The position numbers were made by a program, and so were the translations under genes. A stretch of DNA of 64,000 nt from Oscheius tipulae (lineage: Eukaryota > Nematoda > Chromadorea > Rhabditida > Rhabditidae), in NCBI GenBank assembly GCA_037178975.1, contig JASJZH010000003.1, forward strand, positions 1,922,001-1,986,000. The letters run 5' to 3'. Shown here piece by piece: positions 21,471 to 31,557 of this stretch. A model generated the notes under the pieces. The model was not told where the DNA came from. It saw nothing but the letters and a program-made list of their open reading frames with translations, and ran no database searches. Within the stretch, counting starts at the first letter, position 1. Every line of letters begins with the position of its first letter.

Positions 21471-24400
21471 CTAGGAATAGAAGTCTTTATTAGGGATCAT
21501 GAACTGGTGAAGATACTTTTTACTGCTGACCAAAAGGTTCCCACTTTGACGACCTGCCAATGGAAGAGGCATGTTCCCAGTGTTGAGTGATATGCCAAGC
21601 GGAACTTCTTTCCAGCGACGTGCAGTTCTTGGAACGCTCTGAGTCTAAAATAGTGAGCTCCAGTGACAGACTGCATAGGCAGGTCGTAAGTGACAGATTG
21701 ACATTTACTAGTTGACAGAAACAGAAGTGACCTCCGTGAAAAGGGAGCCGAGAAGAAGAGACAAGTGAAGATTGATACAACTGAATCGGGACTGTTTACA
21801 GGATAAGAGAGACGAGTCGCTTACGCTCCTGGCGGAGCGACCCAGTGCTCTTTCTGCAACTTGAACTGTGGTGACACACGGATGGAAGGACAGACACCAT
21901 TGCGCTTTGGTAGTAGAGAGTCCAGCCGTCTGCGACGTCGCTCTGGATAAAGTTAGGAGGGTCGAACTGTCAAAACTGAGAGCAATCGAAACAATTTGTC
22001 AGGAACTTGAATGACGCTTTTACATGGTAATGTCGGTTCGAATGAGACACGGATCTGTTTGACAGGGGAAGAATAAAAGCTTAATTAAACAGACGACTGG
22101 ACAGACTGACAAACAGCGGAAGGCCTGTTGATGTTGGCAGATATCAATTATAGAACGGAGGGACAAGGACAGTATCCAGCGGATAGGTTGGACATCGCCA
22201 AATACGATTGAACTCACCGATACTCTGTCCCATCCATTGTCCACCTCAGAAAGTCATGACAGTCCATCACTTTGACGTACAGCTGCGACCTCTTTCCATC
22301 CACTGGAACCTTACATTTCTCTATTTAATCAAGGCAACCTACACAACTCTCCCTCCACAGTAACAGTATCATTTCCATCATGAGCCATGTGAGTCGAATA
22401 CCAGGCTCCGTCGCCGATCACCAGCTCCGTGAAGTTGTCTAAATTTTTTGGATTTCGTTCCTGGATCATACTCACTGTCTCGAACAGTCTTGTACTTCAT
22501 TGTCACTTCTCCATTGGTCATGAGGAAGGTGGAGTACCGGGACAGTCTCATCGGTATGGTGATAGAGGCATTGTGTCTCCTGAGCGGATACTTGCATTGA
22601 AAAGAGTACTAACTCACGTCCAGACCTCGGTCGGAGTTCCCAAAGGATAGGTTTCGTTGTAGAACCACTGGAGTTTGGCATTGCGACCCTGAAAGTTAGT
22701 TGTAGGCGAGATCAGGGGAGCAGCAGCTCCCAGTTCCTTGTTTTGGGTTTAAACAGCATATCTGACAGGAAGTTTTTTGATCAGTTTTCAAGCCTTAAAA
22801 ACGGGTACCGCTTCCCTACTAACAAAACGTGATAATGTCTCTCTGTTTCCCCGAGCACAAACCAAAAGCTGGTGAGTCACATCAAGAGATGCAGTGACGG
22901 CCTGGAGGAAGCTTGGGAGCTACTGTTATTGGGAAAGCGACGAAGCAGCTTATTGTCAATGCTAGGGAAAGATGGGGAAAAAGAACTCTCGTGGATGGCT
23001 GCTTACTGCATAATAATGATCACACTACTAGGAGGTGAGAACGATTTGTCTAGAACCAAAAGTGTTATACTATTCCAACAGACTGAGAAGCTGTCAGGTG
23101 TATCTATCTGTCTTGGAACATCATACAGTTCCATGAAGAATAAGTCCTCTCAGAAAACGTTCCACTTTTCACCATTTGACGGCCATGCATGGCTGATGAA
23201 AAAGAAATGGTACCTATCAAACTCACCCACATACACATGTCCGTAAAGTGAATGTCCAGTACGCCGACGCTAAGAACCACGGGCTCCAGCCTAGCATCCA
23301 GGACGAGCTGCAATCCCGTATTCTTCCCATCTGAAATAACTTACCGAATGTTCCTGCATATCCGTCTTCAAGAACCTCTGTTTCTTCTTGAGCTGTGAAA
23401 ACTTGTTATAGTTGTCTTCTGTTCTGGCTATGATCAGTCCCTGACTTAAAGAGTTTACGGCAACGATGGAGACCGTTCCATTCGGGGATTTCATAGGATA
23501 GAAGCTGCCTTTGATGGGGTTCAGGGTTCCGATATAAGTACCATTAAGGTCGGCCCCTTCGAAGGCGAAAACAGTATAGGGGCCGACTCTCGTATCCACC
23601 GGATGGTAGTCAGCCGAAATGAAGAGCTGAGGAAATGTTTATGGGGATATTAACATCTTACGGAGTCATTGGAAACGAAAGTATAGTGCTTCTGTGTCTG
23701 TTGGCTCGCCTGAACAATTTTGACTGTAGGAGCTCCGGCTTCCACCTTGAACGATTCGGATTCCCGCAATTCCATGTAATAAACTGGAAAAAAAGAATAA
23801 AGTTGAAAAAAAAAAGATTTTGCGTCCGGGGGGAATCGAACCCCCGTCGAATGCTTGGAAGGCATCCATGCTGACCATTACACCACGGACGCAGCGAAAG
23901 CGCGGAACTGAGATTATGTGACAGGGTCAGACTCTTTGTGTGTGTTCCAGAAACTGGATCTCGGACGAAAAACTACGGTTCTGGATGTCTCAAAAGGGAT
24001 TTTTCGGCGAAATGTGGCCGAGTGGTCTAGTGGTATGATTCTCGCTTAGGGTGCGAGAGGTCCCGGGATCGATCCCCGGCTCGGCCCTGACCCTTTTGCA
24101 GTTTTTAGACTCACAGCTCGAATAGTTGGCCTGAATTTCAAAATGTCCACGAGTAAGGGACGGCTTCGTCCTCAAAATTATCGTCAAAGCTACAGCAGAG
24201 ACAATCTCGTCCTTGTAGGTTATGTTAACTTTTCCGTAGTACCTGTAAACTTTGTCCATTTTGGGGTCTAAAATAAAGTACGAACGTCTCAGACCTTCCG
24301 TAGTCATCCTTGATGACGATGTGATCTTCCTCACCTCCATTGAGCTTGATGACTGGATGGATGTAGTGCTCCTTGAACTGAGGGAGCTAAAATGGGACAA

Positions 24401-24984
24401 TCTGTACTCTCGAAAAGGCAATAACTGTTCTCGTACTACAATCCTGTTTCCAGACATGTTCTCGAGCAGAAAAGGGTACCAGAAAGCCTGTTCTACGTAG
24501 ATAAATAGGCGTAGAGGAAAGATTTGACTTATCGGGAAACACAGAACATTGTTAGGGTAAAGCCGCAGATATCAAAAAAGATAGGCCGACAGGGAACGTT
24601 GACTATCAACCAGCATGCCAAGGGTCTTGTGAAGCTCGCCAACAATAAAAAGTAAAGATTGTGACCCATTCCTGCAGTACATTGTGGTGACTTGAAGGAA
24701 TACAAGTCAGGCAGTTAAGAAGAGTAGAAAGTGTCAATGGAACATTTTTAGTTCCAATGGAAGACGATATACCTGTTTCTTCAGAAAGTTCATACCTTGA
24801 AAGTACATTTCATTTCCCCATTGTAGTACGCTGCTCCCGTCTCCGGATATTTCACATTGGGATGTAACTCTACAATTTTACCATCACAGTCTGAATTGTA
24901 GCTAGTTACAAAGGAAGATAGGATGTTACCCCATGCTGTGACAAAATTTAGAACAGAACAAAACAAGAAAAGGCGCTGTATCAT
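21471..24984 (-). CDS. secreted protein, 12 exons, CUB-like flavour
   Basis: Exons 24796-24984, 24335-24386, 24115-24267, 23662-23783, 23345-23626, 23227-23307, 22618-22688, 22476-22579, 22359-22438, 22218-22309, 21825-21966 and 21471-21644 splice in phase to 513 aa. The N-terminus is a signal peptide (MIQRLFLFCSVLNFVTAWG), then CDGKIVELHPNVKYPETGAA. Beta-rich stretches follow, for example GKVNITYKDEIVSAVALTI, VGPYTVFAFEGADLNGTYIG and HNASITIPMRLSRYSTFL. These recall nematode CUB-like secreted proteins, but no diagnostic motif was confirmed. The product has few cysteines and several N-x-S/T sites. One intron (23784-24114) holds tRNA-Gly and tRNA-Pro genes; another is 37 nt (23308-23344). The last two exons are the least certain. 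Confidence 0.6.
23821..23892 (-). tRNA. tRNA-Gly (TCC)
   Basis: Identical to the copy at 17991-18062, opposite strand, followed by a long T run on its own strand. It lies inside an intron of the 21471-24984 gene, in the same orientation as that gene. Confidence 0.97.
24016..24087 (+). tRNA. tRNA-Pro (AGG)
   Basis: 72 nt with acceptor GGCCGAG/CTCGGCC, anticodon loop TTAGGGT and a TTTT downstream. The T loop reads ATCGATC: the first T of the usual TTCGA is A. It lies in the same host intron as the Gly gene, antisense to the host. Confidence 0.9.
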
Positions 24985-25231
24985 TGACTGGAAGCTTGAC
25001 AGAGAAAAGCAAAGGATAAATAGCTTTTTATCGTGGAGGGGGCTGTTGTTAGAGAAAACAGCAACTGCCGGAGGGCGGCAAAAACGAAACAAATCGTCAT
25101 GTTTAGATGGGTACACAACTTTTTTGAGGCCACATCCTAGGGATGTTGCACCGAACGGTGAGAGAAAGCCAACAAAGAGCTGTCAACTGAACACGATTGA
25201 GATTATCTCGAGCCCGGGACCCGAAAAACGT

Positions 25232-25304
25232 GCTTCCTTGGCGCAGTCGGCAGCGCGTCAGTCTCATAATCTGAAGGTCGTGAGTTCGAGCCTCACAGGG
25301 AGCA
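25232..25304 (+). tRNA. tRNA-Met (CAT), elongator type
   Basis: 73 nt with acceptor GCTTCCT/AGGGAGC (one G-T pair), anticodon loop CTCATAA and T-loop box GAGTTCGAGCC. T runs follow. It lies about 250 nt upstream of the minus-strand secreted-protein gene. Confidence 0.95.
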
Positions 25305-26694
25305 ATGTTTTTGTACCTTTTTTGCTAGAAATTTGAATCGAACCTATTCTCGAAAATCTGAATTCTTTCTGTCTCTCTGTCTCTCCAAGTTGTTTACCCG
25401 GTACATTGATGATTGGTCATTTAGATACACCCGCCGTCGGTTGACCCTTTCCGACATTTTATTTTCTTGTCCCCAATGTACCCGCTTTGCACGTTTCTCC
25501 GTCTCTCTATCTATTTATGCTTTGACGCACTCAAATCTTCTTTTCTGCTTAAAGTATTCCCCCTACATGTCATATTCCAAATAATGACTCGTTTAGACTT
25601 TTTCCATTCAATCCTCGAAATACAGCAGTTTATATAGTGAACTTGGTGACGTAACAGGAGTGAACACATTAGTAATTCACCTGATTGAATGCATTCACCT
25701 GAGGGGGAAGGAGGAGACCCTCCTTCTTCACAAACAGACATTATTAGCCCATCTCATTAGTCGGACCAGACTATAGCTGGAAAAACTTTTCTTCCTGCCC
25801 AGGAACCTAGTTTTATCAGATTCTATTCTGTAAACAGCGTGCGTATAGGGTTCTCGGGCATAGTTTCACTTTGTAGAGCATTTTTCAGCCCCGAGAACCA
25901 ATTTTTTTTTCAAAAATGGTGTTCTGCAAAGCTGTTGAAACGATCAAAAGATCAAAAGCTACAACTTTGCAGAAAGTCGAAAGTTCAAAAAGTTGAATCT
26001 TCACCCCTAAAATATAATTTTAAGAGCATGGTAGGCGCGCGCAGTATCCATATTAGGTGATTTGAATGTGAGATCCTTGATTCTTTTTCCGCTTGCTCAC
26101 TAGTGAATCAAAACGATTTCTGGTTTCTTCGTGTGGGAGGTGGCACACTTTCTGTGTTGAAAACTGATCACTAGAGCTGATCGAGAGGGGATTGAGGGGT
26201 GGTCATGCGCCGCCAAAGGACTGTTCATTGCTCTCCGTAAGTTGTCCTGATGAGTTTGGCTAGATCCGTGTCTCTGAACATTCAAAATTAAATTTTGGCC
26301 TTAGACAACCTGTAGAGTCATTGGTTTTTTTTTAGCTTTAAAGTTCTGGTGTCTGAAATCTCGTATCGGGTTGTCAAGATTCTTCACCCTTTTTGAGACG
26401 TTTTGAAACGGTTGATTCTTGGTATTTTGATGATAAACGGACACAATTTCCCAATTGTCCCTGTTTTTTATTTCTATTATTTTAGCAGAAACAACATAGT
26501 AATTGATTTGAAGGAGCAACTTGAAAGTTCGCTGAAGTACTGGAGATACAAAAAGTCGAAATTGCAATTAAGATGCAGTAGTTACTGCAATCGAACTCCC
26601 GTGAAAATTGCGTCCGTGTATTATCAAAGTACCTCAAACTGTACCTTCTGTTTCCAATGGGCAGGGATTTGACTGAACTGACCTTTCATAAGTT
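25305..26694. other. intergenic, repeat-bearing
   Basis: No gene supported. An imperfect foldback lies at about 25849-25899 (GGTTCTCGGG..CCCCGAGAACC). A copy of the ACAACTTTGCAGAA-type dispersed repeat lies at about 25918-26010. Confidence 0.5.
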
Positions 26695-27150
26695 AACCAG
26701 CTGCCGACGGCAAATTTGCAGCCCTATTAATCTTGGCTTAGAATTGATAACAGGCGGCTTCGCCACTTCTCTAGTAACAAAAGTTGCCCCCACAGTTGAC
26801 CTTGTCGCTTGACATGAAATGACCTGTCAGAGTTTTTGGGTATTAGTGCTGACCTGCAATCGTGCAGACACCATGACAGACGGACGGACGAATAAAGATA
26901 CCTTGGCCTTTTTTGTAAAGGGCCCCATCACGAAGTTATCTTTCATTACTGAAGCGCAATGGTGTCCGACTGTCTGTCTGTCATGGTGTCGGATGTCATA
27001 TAACACCCAAAAACGCATACAAGTAATTTCATGTTAAGAAACAAGAGGACAAGCCAACTGAAAAATTGCTACTAGGAAAGCGGCGCAGCCGCCTGTGATC
27101 AATTCTAAGCCAAGGCCAAAGGGCTGCAAAACTGCCGTAGGCAGCTGGTT
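26695..27150. mobile_element. foldback (MITE-like) element
   Basis: The whole 456 bp is a long imperfect palindrome. The ends are AACCAGCTGCC and GGCAGCTGGTT. Outer arms share TTGGCTTAGAATTGAT and the ACAGGCGGCT-type segment. Inner arms share CACCATGACAGACGG and ACATGAAAT. No coding capacity. A related single end lies at about 39413-39462. Confidence 0.75.
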
Positions 27151-28211
27151 CAATATACGTTCTTCCCTGTACCCCGCTCTCCCCACTTTTACTCATTGTG
27201 TGTGGTATTACAAATATTCTACGTTACTATCGCGGTAACTATCACAAAGGGAGTATCCTTCATAAATGCTTTGATCGTTTTCTAAAAATTTGCGAGAGGC
27301 TTCGGTTGAACCTTCTGGTTCCAACCCGTAACCACTCATCTACTTCCCCTTTCCCGCAATATCATCCCCGTTAAATTGTCTGTCTCTCTCTCGCGATTTG
27401 ACAGAAAGTTTGGGGTGGCGGGCGTCCCCTTATCTAATATCCTCTCGTCCTGAGACTCTCTCTCTCACACAATTTCTGTTTTCGGGAAGAATCGATTCAC
27501 GTTTAGGCTTCAAGTACATATAGAGGACACATAGTTATCAAGTTGTTCCATTTTGCTGACGTTGGGGAAACAGGGGATTATCACCTTGGGATTAGCCGAT
27601 TGGACGAACGATGGTACTCTCTCTGCTTCTCGTCAAAACATTTTCTTGATTTAACGCCTACTGGGCGGAGCCGAAAGGCGGAAACTGTTCGAGAAAGCCA
27701 CCTCGAGTCTTGGGAGTTTGATTTTGTCTGATCTCTCGCTATTCTTGGCTACACTTTTTTAACTGAACGGCTTTTTTTTCAAAAGATACGGAGATAAGGA
27801 GACAGACAGAAAAGAGTGAAAAGGAACAGAGAGACAGAGCGACAGAGCGACAGAGGAAGCTGTCGTAAAGTGTCCCGCCATTTAATCCTATGACCTGTAC
27901 ATATCGGCCCTTTTCTCTCAGCCTCTTTTAACCGCTCATCATTGATTCGAATCTTGTTGCAATTTAGACAGACCGGATCAAACCGATAACTTCCAGGCAA
28001 CAGTTTTCTAAGATTGACTAAATTTCTCGAGCGAATCATAGCCTTCATTAGGCATTTTTGGGTCTTACTAAGACCTACAAAGTTGTAGCCCTAGACCTGG
28101 TCTACATCTTTGAAGAACATGCTAAACTATAAAAATGTGTTCTTGAACCCGAAAACAGTGCATTTAGATTTAGATTATCGATTCCACAACAAAGTTTTCA
28201 GTTAGGATAGT
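27151..28211. other. intergenic, no gene recognised
   Basis: GACAGAGC-type simple repeat at about 27800-27855, and a copy of the TACAAAGTTGTAG dispersed repeat at about 28070-28165. Confidence 0.4.
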
Positions 28212-29485
28212 TCTCACCCGTACCGTCTCATCAACCGAGATCCATGGGGTCAGCCAATTAGCTAACTATAACAGCTTTTCAGCTCAAACTCAAGGTATGA
28301 GCTTGATTTGACCTCTGTTTAGGAGAGTTGATTAAATTTTTGGATTAGCCTTGTCGGGGTTTCCGACAGGGCGACATGGACTGCTTTGTAGGGAGAACTA
28401 ATCTCGACCCAGTGACTGTAAAAACAGGACACAACATAAACACTGAGCAATCCAACAAATTGGTTGTCAGCTCCTATTTTCGTCTACCTCTCCCCACATC
28501 ATTTACACTTTTCTCCGTCGTTTCAGCCAATCTTTGTACCCTTCATGTCCCGATAACAGTGTCTAACCACCAGATGGCTGGTCTTATCAGCATGTTTGTC
28601 TCCTTTTTGCAGTTTCCTCTAGTTCCAAAGCACAATTTGTAGACTACAATCTTGGCTGGGAACGATATGGTCGTACCAGAAGGCTTCTGAAAATACTTTT
28701 GAACACACAGAGAGCATTGACGCGGTTTACACCCCGCCAACAAGAGTGTCTTTAGTTTACTTGCAGTTCTTGAGATCTGGTTCCTACGAGTTTACTAGCT
28801 ATTCCAGGCTATTGTGTTATGGGGCATGATCTTCACCTTGCCCGCATAGTTCAGTCGGTTAGCGCTCCGACTACGGAACAGAGGAGGCCGGTGGAAAAAA
28901 ATCTTCTTATTTCCACATGAAACCCCGGTTATCACCTTCTGGAGTTGCGGAGCAATGTTCTCTCAGAGACGCAGCTCCCAAACTGACACGATTTGGCGTG
29001 ACTTGCAAAGAGTAATTGCTATCACAAAGTATATGTGACAAATTGCCATTTAATGCTTCAGGTAGACAGATACACACATAAACTTTAGGATACTTTGAAC
29101 TAGATTGACCAACCCTTCACTAGTCTAGACGGTTTTTTTAGTGTTCTGTTCCATTGTGTCTCTAGCCTTGTTCACCAGCAATCTTCCACAACATGTTGAT
29201 CCCTCTTATGGTCGGTCATTTGAAAGTCAATCAGCAGGCATTTTCCTCTGCAACATAAAAATTCTCACTTCTACTAGAACTTCTGTAACACTAAAAACAA
29301 AAATCTTCTACACCAAATTTTAGCTGCCCTGCTGGAAACCCCGGCAAGGCTAAACCCAAAAATTACTCAACACTCCGTGAGGAGATCGAATTTCATCCAA
29401 ACCTTTAGTTTGAGCTGAAAAGCTAGCGCTCGCTCCAAATTGATCGAGCTCATTAATTCCAGCTGCTGAGATGGTACGGGTGAGA
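28212..29485. mobile_element. non-autonomous TIR element
   Basis: Arms 28212-28372 and 29327-29485 are imperfect reverse complements of about 160 bp. The outer ends read TCTCACCCGTACCGTCTC and GAGATGGTACGGGTGAGA. Shared inner blocks include AGCTTTTCAGCTCAAACT and the GGAAACCCCGRCAAGGCTAA segment. The interior (about 950 bp) has no transposase-like frame. A single related end lies at about 45016-45034. Confidence 0.7.
28840..28893 (+). other. tRNA-like (A-box) relic
   Basis: GCCCGCATAGTTCAGTCGG and GTTAGCGCTCCGACTAC resemble the 5' half of a tRNA (acceptor start, D arm, anticodon stem). No T arm or 3' acceptor follows. It lies inside the TIR element. Confidence 0.4.
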
Positions 29486-31557
29486 CTCCGCTCACTGTAC
29501 AGTAGCAGACTGTAGCGATTAAACTTCCGAAAAATTACTCTATCACGCCGAAAATCTGTCGGGAAGTCGTTACATTGGTCTCTGTCTCTCCCACGTCACT
29601 GGAACATTTCCACATTTCCTTTTCCCCTCTGATAAGCCTCTTTCTCTCTCATACTACAACCTAATCAGTAATGGGGAGTTCCCCGCGGAGCCTTGAAGGG
29701 ATTCGATTAGTCGTCAAGTGTCTCTCTCCGTTTTCTTTCTGCTCTGGTTGCCAGGTGGAACAGACTGAATAGCAGCAGATTGCGGAAGTTCGACGCTCAT
29801 CCTCCCCGTTCTCCGTATAGAGTTGAAAGAGACGCTGACCTTTTGCATCGCATCTGTTTACTTAGGTAATCAGTGAGATTTTGAGGAGACCCGTAAAATT
29901 GCTAGTTTGCACGATGTTGTTGCTATGTTGTTGTGTTTCTGTCAGCTTGCCCAAGACAGGAGCGTGGTCTGTTCCTGTCCCACTATTCCCCGCTCCTGTC
30001 AATCTGTCACATTCCAATTCTGATTTGAGCATCCTTCCTCTGCCAGTCTCTCCATGACAACTTATGTAAAGCTCTCAACACGACCGCCGTGGTTGTCCCT
30101 CTTTTAATATTGTCCCATCTCTTAGACGTCCTATCTGTTCAAGACTAGTCCTGTCACTATCAACCGTACAGTTTCAAAAATCCGCTTTTTCAAGTTCCGG
30201 GGAGTTTCCCTTGTTCCGTCATCCGATTCTTTCCCTGTCCATTTTGTGTAATGTCAATATTGACACAGGCTGTTTCCCATTGTCAGTCGGTCGTTTTTTA
30301 TCTCTGGTCTTCAAAAAGTATCCTCTCATTCTAATCTTTGCTTCCAATTTCACACCATCTTCCCGAAAAAGATCATGTGAGCTCTAAGGGACGATATATC
30401 TATGCTGACACTATATCAACCGATTTTTTTCCCACTCCATCCTCCTCAAAATGACCATGGGGGCACGTTTTGAAAAAGACACATGTCTTTTCAGCTTCTG
30501 TTCCATTTTCACATTTTCAAATAATTTTCAGGGGAAATTTAAAAAATTTAAAGTTTGTGTGAACATGCCTTGTTTTTCGTGTTTTCAGCCTTTTGGACAA
30601 ATGGGATTAAGAAAATGCTGAATAATTCCATCAATACCGCGTCAGACACATGTCTGGGTTTTTCGTGGAAGGAAGAAACATGTTTTTAGACATATTTTTC
30701 AAACCAAAATGAAACTGGATTCGGATTTTTTTGGATTCATTTTCTTTCGAATTTCTTTGGGAAGGTGTACAACTGTTCAGTTTCCCACAGAAAAGCTAAG
30801 ATGTTAATCGTATGCCAGAGTTTTGCATGTGAAAGTCTCATATCCTTTGACGCTGCTCGCTTTTTTTTCGAAAAGTTTGGTTTCCTCTGTTTGGAGCGTT
30901 TTTCCTTTCTCCTAAGTCCAACCCGCAAAATTTACACGCTTATGTTCTCTTTTTAGTCACTCCGAGAACTTTCCTGAATGGTGTTAAAAGAGTTGAAGTA
31001 TACTGTAAGCTTGTCCACCAGATTCTATTTTTACCTTAGGCCGTGCCTGTATTTCGCACAACCAGGAAGACCTACGCTATCGGATAATCTGGACAATTTA
31101 ATAAAAGACACTGTCAGGCGAGTACGTGAGATTGAACATATTTTTGGAACAGAGAACAAAAGACAAAGTATAGGTTTTTTTGCGAGAGAATCGATAGGCC
31201 TAATTCTGTCGGTGCGCTTTTTGTAAATCATCTTTAATACAGCCGTCTAACCTGTCCCCCAATTTTTCATAAATTTCTATATTTGTATTGCTGCACTCGT
31301 TTATACCACTCGATCAATGAAGGAACGCAAACATAAGACTACAGTCTTGTCTCTTTCTCACTAATCCATTCTAGTCTGCTTCCGCCCTAGCCTCTTAATC
31401 TATAACCCCCAGGTCCAAAGTGTCTTCATCTCAACTGATTTCTCGAACTTCCCCGCTCTTATCAAACTTTCCAAGAGACTGATTTCCTTGAAATTTTTCT
31501 ATTTTCCTTGTCGTTCTAACAGAAACTCAATTTCGTTGTAGAACCTTCTTTGTCTGC
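29486..31557. other. gene-poor stretch
   Basis: About 2 kb without a supported gene. The only protein-like frame is about 31050-31226 (GRPTLSDNLDNLIKDTVRR, then REIEHIFGTENKRQ). It could be an isolated exon or relic; no family recognised. Confidence 0.3.

Noticed and set aside
24016..24457. Minus-strand 155-codon frame crossing the tRNA-Pro gene
   Set aside because: Only 24115-24267 fits spliced exon phases; the rest runs through the intron and tRNA.
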